From Dactylosporangium roseum (lineage in GTDB: Bacteria > Actinomycetota > Actinomycetes > Mycobacteriales > Micromonosporaceae), in contig NZ_CP073721.1 of assembly GCF_025264685.1 (NCBI RefSeq), positions 2,843,001-2,907,000 of the forward strand: a stretch of 64,000 nucleotides of DNA, written 5' to 3'. Under the pieces are notes generated by a model. It saw only the letters and a program-made list of their open reading frames with translations. It was not told where the DNA came from and made no database searches. Of this stretch, positions 32,293 to 41,306 are shown in pieces. How positions within the stretch are numbered: the stretch's first letter is position 1; every line of letters begins with the position of its first letter. Position numbers and translations under genes: made by a program.

Positions 32293-33858
32293 ATGATCAC
32301 TGTTGGCGGTGTCGTGGAGGCGGTCGGCGCTGCCCTGCTCAAGGTCGTCGTCGCTGATGGCGAGGCGGAGGTCCGCGACGTGACTATCGTCGAGTTCGAC
32401 GAGGCGGCCGGCGGGCAACCCGGCGACCTCGTACTCGGTGCCGGCCTTGCCACACCCGAACAGGCGCTCGTCGTCATCGAGCGCTGCGCGCAGGCCGGGG
32501 CGGCCGGCCTGGTCCTCAAGCCCTCGCTGGCCACGCACGCCGACGTGACGTCCGCCGCCGCGGAGCGCAAGCTGGCCCTGGTCGAGCTGCGCAGCCACGG
32601 CTCGTGGGCACAACTCGTCTGGCTGCTGCGCGGGGTGATCGACCGGGCCGCGGCGCCCGGCACGGCCGACACCGCCGCCGCCGGCGTGTACGACGAGATG
32701 TTCGCCCTGGCCGACGCGGCCGCCGCCGTCGTCGATGCGCCGGTGACGATCGAGGACGCGCAGTCGCGGGTGCTCGCCTACTCGTCGCGGCAGGACCGCA
32801 CCGACCCGGCGCGCGTGTCCACCATCGTCGGACGACGTGTCCCCGGCGATGTGGTCGCGCGACTGCGCTCCCGCGGCGTCTTTCGCAGGCTCGCCCGGAG
32901 CGGCGATCCGATCTTCGTGCCACAGGGCCCGGACGGTACGTTGCCCAGGCTCGTGATCCCGATCCGCGCCGGAGGTGAGCTGCTCGGCTCGATCTGGGCC
33001 GTCGTCGAGGGCCCGGTGCCGGCCGAGCGCCTGCGCGATCTCCAGGGCCCGGCGTCCGTCCTGGCACTGCACCTGCTCCGCCTGCGCGTGCAGGCCGATG
33101 TCGCGCGCCGTGTGACGGCCGACCGCCTGCGGGCGGCCCTGCGCACCGTCGTCCAGCCGGGCCCGGAACTGGGACTACCCGACGGCCCGTGGCGGGTCGT
33201 CGCGCTCGGCGCGCACGTCGGCACCGGGGAGATGCTGCACAATCTGGCGCTGTGGGAGTCGATCGCCCGCCGCCACGGTTGGCGCCAGCCGCTCATCGCG
33301 GATGTCGGCGACGTCCTCTTCGCGGTCGTGGCTGCCCGCGGCGAGTCGCCCGGCTCGTGGCCGTGGCTGGAGAAGCTGATCCGCGGCGTCGCCGTGCACG
33401 ACCCGGGGCTGCGCGCGGCCTCGGGCAGCCTCGCCGCGGGCCTGGCGGACCTGCCGCGATCCCGCGCCGAAGCGGCGGAACTGCTCGCGCTGCACGGCGC
33501 CGCCAGGCACGCGGGCCCGTTGCTGCTGTTCGAGGACGCCTGGGCCGAGGTGGTCGTGCACCGTGCGGTCGCCGCGGTCCCGACCGGGGACCTGCTCGTC
33601 GGCGGGCCGCTGCCCGATCTGCTCGCACATGACCGCGAGCACGACACCGCCTACGTCGCCACCCTCGCCGCCTGGCTCGACCACTGGGGGGACCCGCAGA
33701 AGACCGCCCGACACCTGCACGTACATCCCAACACCCTCCGATATCGCCTGCGGCGGATCGCGGAGGTCGTCCACCTCGATGTCGAGTCGCCACAGGCGCG
33801 GCTGGCGCTGCAGATCCAGCTCGCGGCGGTGAATCCTGGCCGGGACCGAAAGCTGTGA
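32293..33858 (+). CDS. PucR/CdaR family transcriptional regulator
   Basis: 521 residues: an N-terminal PucR purine-catabolism-like domain (about 1-120), a central GGDEF-like CdaR domain, and a C-terminal helix-turn-helix of the HTH_30 type (KTARHLHVHPNTLRYRLRRI near 478). Such regulators activate amino-acid, purine or polyamine catabolism genes. The ATG at 32293 is chosen because it gives the standard domain start MITVGGVVEAVG; longer in-frame starts run antisense into the dadA-like gene. It is divergent from that gene and convergent with the chemotaxis receptor gene. Probable role: sensing the amino acid handled by the DadA-like enzyme. Confidence 0.9.
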   Translation: MITVGGVVEAVGAALLKVVVADGEAEVRDVTIVEFDEAAGGQPGDLVLGAGLATPEQALVVIERCAQAGAAGLVLKPSLATHADVTSAAAERKLALVELRSHGSWAQLVWLLRGVIDRAAAPGTADTAAAGVYDEMFALADAAAAVVDAPVTIEDAQSRVLAYSSRQDRTDPARVSTIVGRRVPGDVVARLRSRGVFRRLARSGDPIFVPQGPDGTLPRLVIPIRAGGELLGSIWAVVEGPVPAERLRDLQGPASVLALHLLRLRVQADVARRVTADRLRAALRTVVQPGPELGLPDGPWRVVALGAHVGTGEMLHNLALWESIARRHGWRQPLIADVGDVLFAVVAARGESPGSWPWLEKLIRGVAVHDPGLRAASGSLAAGLADLPRSRAEAAELLALHGAARHAGPLLLFEDAWAEVVVHRAVAAVPTGDLLVGGPLPDLLAHDREHDTAYVATLAAWLDHWGDPQKTARHLHVHPNTLRYRLRRIAEVVHLDVESPQARLALQIQLAAVNPGRDRKL

Positions 33859-33907
33859 TCTGCCCAACCGGTGGTCGTCAGCCAGAGCCCGATGCCACTC
33901 AGCGCCG

Positions 33908-33969
33908 GGGAGAGCAACTCGTACCGTAGAGGCGTGTGGCGCCGGCGTGCGCGGACCGGTTGCTCTCCC
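33908..33969. terminator. Inverted repeat between convergent pucR and receptor genes
   Basis: GGGAGAGCAAC (33908-33918) is exactly complementary to 33959-33969 over a 40-base GC-rich loop that can pair further. Arm length and loop length match the repeat at 5309-5370. Likely bidirectional terminator. Confidence 0.5.
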
Positions 33970-34008
33970 GATCGCCTGGTGACCGAGTGCGGGATCACGC
34001 CGAGTTCG

Positions 34009-35604
34009 TCAGTAGCGGAAGCTGCCGACCAGCCGCTCCAGTTCTCCGGCCATGCGGGAAAGTTCGGTGGCCGCTTGGGCCGTGGTTCTGGCGCCTTCGG
34101 TGGCGCTGGAGGTAGCACTGGCCACCACGCCGATGTTGTCGGCGATCTGGGTGGAGCCGGTCGCGGCCTCGCTGGCGCTGCGACCCATCTCGTTGGTGGT
34201 GGCTGACTGCTGCTCGACCGCGGTGGCGATGGCGGTCTGCAGCTCGTCGATCTGGGCGATGATCGTGGAGATCTGTTCGATGGCGGACACCGCGGCCTGC
34301 GTGTCGGCTTGCGCGGCCACGACGCGCCGACTGATGTCCTCGGTCGCGTTGCCGGTCTCGCGTGCCAGTTCCTTGACTTCGCCCGCGACCACTGCGAAGC
34401 CTTTGCCGGCATCGCCCGCACGGGCCGCCTCGATGGTGGCGTTGAGCGCGAGCAGGTTGGTCTGTTCGGCGATGGAGTTGATGACTTTGATGATGTTGCC
34501 GATCTCGGCGGAGGACTTCGCCAGCTTGGCGATGGTGGCGTTGGTGGCGTCGGCGACCTGCACCGCGCGTGAGGCGACGTTCGTGGCGGTGGCCGCGTTC
34601 TTGGCGATCTCGCGGATGGAGGCCGACATCTCCTCGGCGCCAGTGGCCACGGTGTGCACGTTTTGCGACACCTGTCCGGCGGTCATCGAGGCCCGGTTCG
34701 CCTGGGTGGCTGACTCGTCGGCCGAGCGATTCATCTTGTCGGCGACGGTCGTCAGGTCCTGTGCCGAGCCTGCCAGCGTGCGGGCATTGGCCCCGATCTG
34801 TCGCAACGTGTTGGAGAACGAGTCCAGCGCCGTGTTCAACGCCGTGCCCATCTGGGCCAGCTCGTCACGGCCTCGCACGGCGAGCCGGCGGTCCAGCCGG
34901 CCTTCGGCCAAGCTTCGCATCGCGTCCACGGTCTCGGCCAACGGTCGGGCGATGATCCGGCCGATCCCGAGTGCGAGCGCGACGGCCAGCGCCAGAGCGG
35001 CCAGGATCACGGTGATCACCAGCGTCCGGGCGTTCCGCGTCGCCTTGGTACCTTCGGCCATGGTGGCTTTCGCCCGTTCGGCCTCGATCGCCTGCAGCGC
35101 GTCGCCGGCGTCGTCGGCGGCGATGAAGTACGGCAGCAGATCCCGCTCGGCCGCGTGCAGCGCGGCGTCGTCGCCCGCCTTGACCGCCGGCACTGCCCGC
35201 TCCTGCGCGAGTCGCGCGTACGTCGCCCAGTTCTCGTTGAAGATCGCTATCTGCTTCTCGCGGCCGGTCATGTCGGAGCTGGTGTAACCGGCCACCGAGT
35301 CGGCGATGTCCTTGACCTCCTTGGCGAACTTCGCATCCACCGTCTGGGCGTTCGCGGTGATGCCCAATACCAGCGCGGCCTCTTTCTGCGATTCGGCGAT
35401 CTCGGCGAGGTAGGCGGTCTTCACCGCGTTGTTCGAGTACATGTTCGCCAGCCGCGCCTCGGACTCGTCGAGCTCGTGCAGGCCGAGGGCACCCACGCCG
35501 GCCAAGAACGCGGCAATGATCAAGTAACTGATCAGGAGCTTGTGGGTGGTACGGATGTTGCGGTGCAACGCGAAACCATGCTGCCGGTTATCCTGGGTAG
35601 TCAT
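34009..35604 (-). CDS. Methyl-accepting chemotaxis protein
   Basis: 531 residues: short cytoplasmic start, membrane helix at about 24-45, a four-helix-bundle extracellular sensor (about 46-195), second membrane helix (about 200-222), HAMP linker, and a long signalling coiled coil whose hairpin tip reads [18 protein letters not shown]. The tip and the [14 protein letters not shown] stretch are the CheA/CheW contact region. It senses an external ligand and signals to a chemotaxis kinase. No che, flagellar or pilus gene is near, so it must work with a system elsewhere or in another output. GGAAACC precedes the ATG at 35602-35604. The sensor ligand is unknown. Chemotaxis receptors are uncommon in non-motile actinomycetes. 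Confidence 0.95.
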   Translation of the reverse strand: MTTQDNRQHGFALHRNIRTTHKLLISYLIIAAFLAGVGALGLHELDESEARLANMYSNNAVKTAYLAEIAESQKEAALVLGITANAQTVDAKFAKEVKDIADSVAGYTSSDMTGREKQIAIFNENWATYARLAQERAVPAVKAGDDAALHAAERDLLPYFIAADDAGDALQAIEAERAKATMAEGTKATRNARTLVITVILAALALAVALALGIGRIIARPLAETVDAMRSLAEGRLDRRLAVRGRDELAQMGTALNTALDSFSNTLRQIGANARTLAGSAQDLTTVADKMNRSADESATQANRASMTAGQVSQNVHTVATGAEEMSASIREIAKNAATATNVASRAVQVADATNATIAKLAKSSAEIGNIIKVINSIAEQTNLLALNATIEAARAGDAGKGFAVVAGEVKELARETGNATEDISRRVVAAQADTQAAVSAIEQISTIIAQIDELQTAIATAVEQQSATTNEMGRSASEAATGSTQIADNIGVVASATSSATEGARTTAQAATELSRMAGELERLVGSFRY

Positions 35605-35976
35605 ATCAAGGTTTCCTTCGACCTGGCGGTGCCGACTCGGATCGACGCTGAGGCGCACGTCATCGCACGCCACCCTGATGACTGTTCGGCGGTGTCGCGC
35701 CGTTCTTTAGCCTTTCCGCCGCCCGAAAGGGACATACCCGTAGCGGTACATCTCGCCGGCCGAAGGAAGGTGCGGGTCGCTGACGGCCAGCGTGCGACCT
35801 GTCGGGCGGAGCCGGTACAGCGCGGCCTGTGCGACATGCCGGCCACCGAGCAGCCGGACCACCAAGTCGGCGACGGTCTCCGGCCGATGGTGGAGCGCGC
35901 GGATGGTGTTTCCGGTCGCTACCATCGGGTAGCCAGTCCCGGCACGCGACGGCGAACCATGTCACAGCGTGAGGCG
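35605..35976. other. Intergenic region around a possible small gene
   Basis: 372 bases upstream of both the receptor gene (minus strand) and the frameshifted enolase-like gene (plus strand). The only coding-like stretch is the small minus-strand frame at 35707-35925. I see no clear promoter or hairpin. Confidence 0.5.
35707..35925 (-). CDS. Possible small protein, unknown function
   Basis: 72 residues with good codon character for this genome (about four fifths G or C at third positions) and a sensible composition: a basic N-terminal helix (ALHHRPETVADLVVRLLGG), then a tyrosine- and glycine-containing end (EMYRYGYVPFGRRKG). I do not recognise a family. It lies 102 bases upstream of the chemotaxis receptor gene on the same strand. 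No strong ribosome-binding site is visible before the ATG at 35923-35925, so it may be spurious. Confidence 0.4.
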   Translation of the reverse strand: MVATGNTIRALHHRPETVADLVVRLLGGRHVAQAALYRLRPTGRTLAVSDPHLPSAGEMYRYGYVPFGRRKG

Positions 35977-37096
35977 ATGACGATGGGACACCGATCGGTC
36001 GAGAAGATCGGGGTACACGCGTTCACGGTGCCGACCGACGGCCCCGACGGTGTCGAGCAGGACGGGACCGCCACCTGGTCGTCGACGACCATGGTGCTGG
36101 TACAGGCGTACGCGGATGGCGCGACGGGACTGGGATACACCTACGGCGACGTCTCGGTGGCCCACTTCGTCGAGTCCGAACTGGCGTCCGTGGTCACCGG
36201 TATGGACGCCATGGCACCACCCGCCGCCGCGGCCGCGATGGGCGCTCCGCAACTCCGGTCGGCCGGGGGTCGGCTCGATGGCCGTGTCAGCCGTGGACAT
36301 CGCGTTGTGGGACCTGCGGGCGCGGTTGGAAGGGCTAGCGTTGTTCCGCGCGTTGCCGTCCACCCACGACCACGTGCCCGTCTACGGCAGCGGAGGGTTC
36401 ACCAACTACCCTCTCGACCGGCTGGCCGCGCAACTGGCCGGCTGGGTGGAGCAGGGGATCGAACGGGTGAAACTCAAGACCTCCCGGGACCCGGACCAGG
36501 ATCCACGGCGGCTGACGGCGGTCCGCGACGCCATCGGCGCGGTACCGGAGTTGTTCACCGACGCCAACGGCGGCCTGCGGGCGAAACAGGCGCTGGCATG
36601 GGCACACCGGTTCCATGACGAATGGCAGGTGTCGTGGCTGGAGGAGCCGGTCAGCTCCGCGGACTTCACCGGCCTGCGCACGGTCCGCGAGCACGGGCCG
36701 CCGGGGCTCGACGTCGCCGCGGGGGAGTACGGCTACGTCTTGCGGGACTTCACCAACCTGCTCGTGCCCAGGGCGGTGGACTGCCTACAGGCCGACGTCA
36801 CCCGATGCTGCGGCATCACCGGGCTGCTGGCGGTGTCCGGCCTGGCGGCCGGACACTGTGTGGACCTCTCGGCGCATTGCGCGCCGGCGGTGTCGGCGCA
36901 CGCGTTCTGCGCGGTGCCCCGGCGGCGGCACCTCGAGTACTTCCATGACCACGTGCGGATCGAGAGCCTGCTGTTCGGCGGAATCCTGACGCCGCGTGAC
37001 GGTTCGCTGTGGCCGGACCCGCGGCGGCCGGGTCTGGGCCTGGAGGTTCGCTGGGCCGACGCCGAGCGCTACCGCGTCTACGGGCAACGCCGCTGA
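35977..37096 (+). pseudogene. Enolase-superfamily (mandelate racemase-like) gene with a frameshift
   Basis: The N-terminal lid domain is read from the ATG at 35977 (MTMGHRSVEKIGVHAF to about DAMAPPAAAAAM) in one frame. The barrel domain continues one frame later, from about 36245 (ALRNSGRPGVGSMAVSAVD) to the stop at 37096. The switch lies in the GC-rich run near 36220-36245 and needs one extra or two missing bases. All catalytic elements of the superfamily are intact after the break: the lysine motif RVKLKTSRDP, metal ligands in TDANGG, WLEEPVS and AAGEYGY, and SAHCAPA. An intact product would be a roughly 370-residue sugar-acid dehydratase or racemase. The frameshift may be a real recent mutation or a base-call error; no other decay is seen. 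Confidence 0.8.
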
Positions 37097-37102
37097 GCGC
37101 GG

Positions 37103-37136
37103 CCCGGGTTCACGCCACCGATCGCTGTGACCCGGG
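37103..37136. terminator. Hairpin between convergent enolase-like and gntR genes
   Basis: CCCGGGT (37103-37109) pairs with ACCCGGG (37130-37136), and flanking GCGCGG/CCGCG bases can extend it. It lies just after the stop of the enolase-like gene. Confidence 0.45.
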
Positions 37137-37154
37137 AGGTGCGCCGCGGCTCGG

Positions 37155-37817
37155 TCAGTTGGGGCTGCGTTTTGCCGCGTGCGGGATCCAGGTGGACTCA
37201 CTGACCGTGGGCACGAGGTGCGCCTCCGCCGCGTCTTGCGCCGCGGCGGCGTCGCCCGCGGCGACGTGGCCGAGGACGGTCAGCTCGTCAGCGACGTGCT
37301 TGGTGAGGTCGGGGATGAACTCGTGTATGTGGTGCCAGATCCGCAGCCCGAGGTTGAAGTGCAGGTTCAGCGTCGCTTCGAGGTGCGGGTTGTGGGTGCT
37401 CCGGTAGATCAGGCGGTGCGCCGTGGCATCGACGGCGAGCAGGTCATGCGGCGTTCGTCCGTCGAGCGGTGTCGCGCACACCCGACGCATCTGCTCGCGC
37501 TCGGAGTCGGTGGCCCGGGTGGCGGCGAGGCGGGCCGCGACGCCCTCGAGCGGCAGGCGTAGCTCGGTCAGCCATCGTTCGTCGCTGAGGCTGATCTCGG
37601 CGACGAACGACCCTCGACGAGGGTGGATCACGACCATGCGCTCCATCGCGAGGCGTTGGAGCGCGTTGCGGACCGGTGTGCGTCCGACACCGGCATCGCG
37701 CATCAGCCCCTCCTCGTTGAGCGGGGAACCCGGCGCCAGATCGAGTGTGATGATTCGGTCACGGATGTGCGCGTACGCCGTGTCCACCATGAGGGGTCTC
37801 GCCGCTGTTGATTTCAT
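37155..37817 (-). CDS. GntR/FCD family transcriptional regulator
   Basis: 220 residues: winged HTH (about 10-75, with GRTPVRNALQRLAMERMVV) and a C-terminal FCD helical domain whose metal/ligand histidines appear in DATAHRLIYRST and RIWHHIHEF. FCD regulators usually sense small carboxylates. The ATG at 37815-37817 directly follows AAGAGGG; a GTG at 37859 would add 14 residues and cannot be excluded. It is divergent from the solute-binding protein gene at 37969, and a palindrome lies between them, so it probably controls that peptide-transport operon. It is convergent with the enolase-like gene, which it could also regulate. Confidence 0.88.
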   Translation of the reverse strand: MKSTAARPLMVDTAYAHIRDRIITLDLAPGSPLNEEGLMRDAGVGRTPVRNALQRLAMERMVVIHPRRGSFVAEISLSDERWLTELRLPLEGVAARLAATRATDSEREQMRRVCATPLDGRTPHDLLAVDATAHRLIYRSTHNPHLEATLNLHFNLGLRIWHHIHEFIPDLTKHVADELTVLGHVAAGDAAAAQDAAEAHLVPTVSESTWIPHAAKRSPN

Positions 37818-37890
37818 CCCTCTTGCCTGTGCCCCTTCTGACGCTGTGACCGTTGACACCCGATGTGACCGAGGCTAGCTTGGCCACACA

Positions 37891-37906
37891 CTAACATTTC
37901 AGTTAG
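37891..37906. promoter_or_regulatory. Palindromic operator between gntR and the second importer operon
   Basis: CTAACATTTCAGTTAG: CTAAC and GTTAG arms with a 6-base centre. It lies in the AT-richest part of the divergent gap, a typical place for a GntR/FCD operator. Confidence 0.5.
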
Positions 37907-37968
37907 GCCATCTCTAGCCGCTCAGCCCCTCCGTGCGGGGGCTGGTCAGCCCTGGAGGGTTTACGCTC

Positions 37969-39516
37969 ATGACTAGACAGCGACGAGTCGTCGCCGCGGC
38001 CGTCTCGACGGCCGCGTTGGTGCTCGGTGGTTGCTCAGCCTCGTCGACCGAAGATACGAAGACCTCGACCCCACGGCAGCTTACGGTCGCGGTCGCGGCG
38101 CAGAACTTCGAGTCGCTCGATCCGCAGATGTCCGCGTCCCCGCCGACCGACTCGGTAACCCGACTCATGTACGAGGGGCTGCTCGCCCTGAACAAGGACG
38201 GCGCCATCGAGCCCCGGCTGGCCACCGAGTGGAAGAACCCCGAACCGAAGGTCTGGGAGTTCACCCTCCGGAGCGGCGTGACGTTCCACGATGGAGCGCC
38301 GCTCGACGCGGAGGCCGTCGCGACGTCCTTCAACCACATCATCGATCCGAAGGCGAAGAAGACCCGCGCCTCCGAGTTCAGCCGCGTCGAGAAGGTCTCC
38401 GCGTCGGGGCCGATGACGGTGCGCTTCGACCTCAAGGTCGTCTGGCCGACGCTTCCCAACGAGCTGGCGTACTCGGCGGGGGCGGTGGTGAGTCCCAAGG
38501 CCATCGCGGCCGGACTCGACCTGGCGAGTCATGCCGCCGGAACCGGCCCCTACGCCTTCAAGAGCCTGGGCGACGGAGCGGTGACATTGACCGCGAACAC
38601 GTCCTACTGGGGCGGTGCGCCCAAGGTCGAAACCCTCAAGTTCGTCCCGGTCTCCGCCGAGACGACCCGCGTGCAGATGCTCAAGAGCGGACAGGCCGAC
38701 ATCGTGACCGCCCTGCCCATCTCCGCCCTGTCAGGGCTGCGGTCGGGCGGCGGCACCCAGGTCGTCTCGAGCCCGGGCGGGCTCGTCATGCACATCGGCC
38801 TCAACACCCAGTACGCACCGCTCAAGGACGTGCGGGTCCGCCAGGCGATCAATCTGGCCGTCGATCGCGACGCCATCATCAAGACGACCCTCGGCGGTGA
38901 GGCGCTCCCCGCCGATTCGTACCTCGCGCCCACGACGAGCGGCTACGCCAAGGCCGAGCACTATCCCTACGACGTCGAGAAGGCCAAGCGTCTGCTGGCC
39001 GACGCAGGGTACCCGAACGGCTTCGATCTGACCCTGACCACGCCGTCCGGCCGCTATCCCATGGCGGCGGAGACCGCACAGGCGGTCCAGGGATACCTGT
39101 CCAAGGTGGGCATCAAGGTCAACATCCAGACCATCGACTTCGGCGCGGAGATCGACGCCGTCACCAAGCCCCTGGCCGAGAACAAGGTCCAGTCGTATCT
39201 GCTCGGGTGGCAGGCGGCGACCGGCGAGCCGGGCCTCGTCTCGGACATCGTCTTCAAGTCCTCGGCGGTGCCACCGGACGGCTGGAACAGCATGTTCTAC
39301 CGCAACGAAGAGGTCGACCGCGCACTCACCGAGGCTGCCACAACCGTGGACGAAGCCCAGCGCAACGCGCTCTACGCGACCGCGCAGCGACTGGTCCACC
39401 AGGACGCGCCGTGGCTCTTCCTCTACGTCCCCAACAACATCGTCGGCGCGAAGAAGGGGCTGAACGGGATCACCACCCTCCCCGACGGCACCCTGATGTT
39501 GCACGGCGTTTCCTGA
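37969..39516 (+). CDS. Family-5 solute-binding lipoprotein (second importer)
   Basis: 515 residues with a lipoprotein signal: basic start MTRQRR, hydrophobic core, lipobox LVLGGC (cysteine at 22). SBP_bac_5 marks are WEFTLRSGVTFHDGAPLDAE (20 residues) near 90 and VRVRQAINLAVDRDAI near 290. It captures peptides or similar ligands outside the membrane. The ATG at 37969 follows GGAGG. It leads a plus-strand run of transporter and hydrolase genes to 46426. Sequence around the ligand pocket does not reveal the substrate, but the nested peptidases suggest small or gamma-linked peptides. Confidence 0.93.
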   Translation: MTRQRRVVAAAVSTAALVLGGCSASSTEDTKTSTPRQLTVAVAAQNFESLDPQMSASPPTDSVTRLMYEGLLALNKDGAIEPRLATEWKNPEPKVWEFTLRSGVTFHDGAPLDAEAVATSFNHIIDPKAKKTRASEFSRVEKVSASGPMTVRFDLKVVWPTLPNELAYSAGAVVSPKAIAAGLDLASHAAGTGPYAFKSLGDGAVTLTANTSYWGGAPKVETLKFVPVSAETTRVQMLKSGQADIVTALPISALSGLRSGGGTQVVSSPGGLVMHIGLNTQYAPLKDVRVRQAINLAVDRDAIIKTTLGGEALPADSYLAPTTSGYAKAEHYPYDVEKAKRLLADAGYPNGFDLTLTTPSGRYPMAAETAQAVQGYLSKVGIKVNIQTIDFGAEIDAVTKPLAENKVQSYLLGWQAATGEPGLVSDIVFKSSAVPPDGWNSMFYRNEEVDRALTEAATTVDEAQRNALYATAQRLVHQDAPWLFLYVPNNIVGAKKGLNGITTLPDGTLMLHGVS

Positions 39517-39532
39517 GGACCGGGGCAACGCC

Positions 39533-40447
39533 ATGAGATCTCGACTCGTCGCGCTCGGCTTGTCGGCCGTGCTCGGACTCGTATTCGTCAGCATCTGTCT
39601 GTTTGCGCTGCTGCGGGCCATTCCAGGTGACCCCGCGAGGCTGCTGGCCGGGCCGAGCGCGACGGGCGCCGACATCGAGAGAATCCGTGCCGACCTCGGT
39701 CTGGACCAACCGCTGCCGGTGCAGTACTGGTCCTGGGTGACCCATGTCCTCCACGGTGACTTCGGGGTGTCGTTGAACGGCCGCGAGGTATTCCCGCAGG
39801 TGTGGTCCGCCTTCGTCGCGAGCGCCTCGCTCGCGGTGGTGGGCATGGTCGCGGGACTGCTCATCGGGGTCCCGGCGGGGCTTCTCGCGGCGCGCTTCGG
39901 TGGTGTGCTGGAGCGTGCCGCCCGGGGACTGTCCGTCGTCGGGATCTCAGTGCCCATCTTCGTCACCGGTGTTTCGCTCGTCGGGCTGTTCGCGGTGAAG
40001 CTGCACTGGCTCCCCGCGACAGGTCGGGACGATTGGCGTTCGTACCTCCTACCGGCCGCCACCATCGGGCTCTACCAGGCGGCATACCTCGCGCAGATCA
40101 CCCGGAGCGGGCTCAAGTCCGTGCTCGAACAACCCTTCATCGCCACCTGTAAGGCAAAGGGAATCAGCTCGCGCGCCATCTTCCTTCGACACGGGCTGCC
40201 CAACATCCGGCTGCAACTGACGACCATCTCCGTCATCCAGTTCGGCTACCTGCTCGGCGGGGCGGCGCTGACCGAGACGGTCTTCGCGTGGCCGGGGGTG
40301 GGTCGGCTGCTGGTCAGCTCGCTGGCCGCCCGTGACTTCGCCATGGTCCAGGGCGCGATCCTGCTCACCGCGTCGGCGGTATTGGCCCTGGTCTTCATCG
40401 CCGACCTCGCCGTCACGGTACTCGATCCGAGGGTGAGGTCGCGATGA
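39533..40447 (+). CDS. Dpp-type ABC permease (DppB-like, second importer)
   Basis: 304 residues, six membrane helices, with the DppB-typical external block LGLDQPLPVQYWSWVTHVLH (20 residues) and the ATPase-contact loop ATCKAKGISSRAIF. The terminal LDPRVRS is also family-typical. It follows the solute-binding protein gene by 16 bases and overlaps the DppC-like gene in ATGA. It forms half of the import channel. Confidence 0.92.
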   Translation: MRSRLVALGLSAVLGLVFVSICLFALLRAIPGDPARLLAGPSATGADIERIRADLGLDQPLPVQYWSWVTHVLHGDFGVSLNGREVFPQVWSAFVASASLAVVGMVAGLLIGVPAGLLAARFGGVLERAARGLSVVGISVPIFVTGVSLVGLFAVKLHWLPATGRDDWRSYLLPAATIGLYQAAYLAQITRSGLKSVLEQPFIATCKAKGISSRAIFLRHGLPNIRLQLTTISVIQFGYLLGGAALTETVFAWPGVGRLLVSSLAARDFAMVQGAILLTASAVLALVFIADLAVTVLDPRVRSR

Positions 40448-41268
40448 CGGCGGAACCGGTGTCGAGGAAGCGTCGAGCCGGCTGGCGGGCGTACGCGAGA
40501 TGGAGCGTCCTCGCCGCAATGGCCCTGCTGGCGGCGTTCGGTGGCCTGCTCGCCCCCAAGGACCCGAACGAGCAGGACCTTTCCAACGCCTTCTGCTCAC
40601 CGTCGCAGGCCTGCCCGCTCGGCACCGACCAGCTCGGACGGGACTACCTCAGCCGGCTGCTCGACGGCGCGCACACCACGCTGGGCACCTGTCTGCTCAT
40701 CATGCTCATCGGTGTCGTCGTGGGTGGACTGCTCGGGTTCGCGGCGGGCTTCCTCGGCGGCTGGTTCGACGTCCTGCTGATGCGGTGCGCCGATATGATC
40801 ATGGTCTTTCCGGGGATCCTCCTCGCGCTGATCGCGGTCGCCATCGCCGGACCGGGCCTCAAGACGGCAATCATCGCCGTCGCGATCTCCGAGGTTCCGC
40901 CGACCGCGCGGCTCGCCCGCGCCGCCATGCTCACTTGCCGTGAGCAGCTCTACGTCGACTCCGCGCGAGTCGCCGGGGCACGCGGGGGCGTGCTCCTCGT
41001 ACGCCACCTCGTGCCCAACGCCATCGGACCCCTGCTGTCGCAAGCATCGCTCATCGCCGCGGACGCGATCCTCATCGTCGCCGGCCTCGGCTACCTCGGC
41101 CTCGGGGCACAACCGCCCACGGCCGAATGGGGAGCCATGTTGAGCGACAGCCAGAACTACATCGACACCGCCTGGTACCTCATGGCGGCACCGGCACTGG
41201 CCATCCTGCTGGCCGCTCTGATGTTCAACGTCATCGGAGAACGCATCCGCCTGCGCACGGCGGACTGA
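40444..41268 (+). CDS. Dpp-type ABC permease (DppC-like, second importer)
   Basis: 274 residues with the DppC marks LGTDQLGRDYLSRLL and the EAA loop YVDSARVAGARGGVLL, then LGLGAQPPTAEWGAML near the end. The length is normal, unlike the extended DppC-like protein of the first importer. The ATG overlaps the upstream TGA. It pairs with the DppB-like permease. The matching ATPase genes are displaced 1.7 kb downstream by two enzyme genes. Confidence 0.92.
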   Translation: MTAEPVSRKRRAGWRAYARWSVLAAMALLAAFGGLLAPKDPNEQDLSNAFCSPSQACPLGTDQLGRDYLSRLLDGAHTTLGTCLLIMLIGVVVGGLLGFAAGFLGGWFDVLLMRCADMIMVFPGILLALIAVAIAGPGLKTAIIAVAISEVPPTARLARAAMLTCREQLYVDSARVAGARGGVLLVRHLVPNAIGPLLSQASLIAADAILIVAGLGYLGLGAQPPTAEWGAMLSDSQNYIDTAWYLMAAPALAILLAALMFNVIGERIRLRTAD

Positions 41269-41306
41269 CAACGCGCGGACCCCGCGCTGAGAAAGGAACC
41301 GACAAC

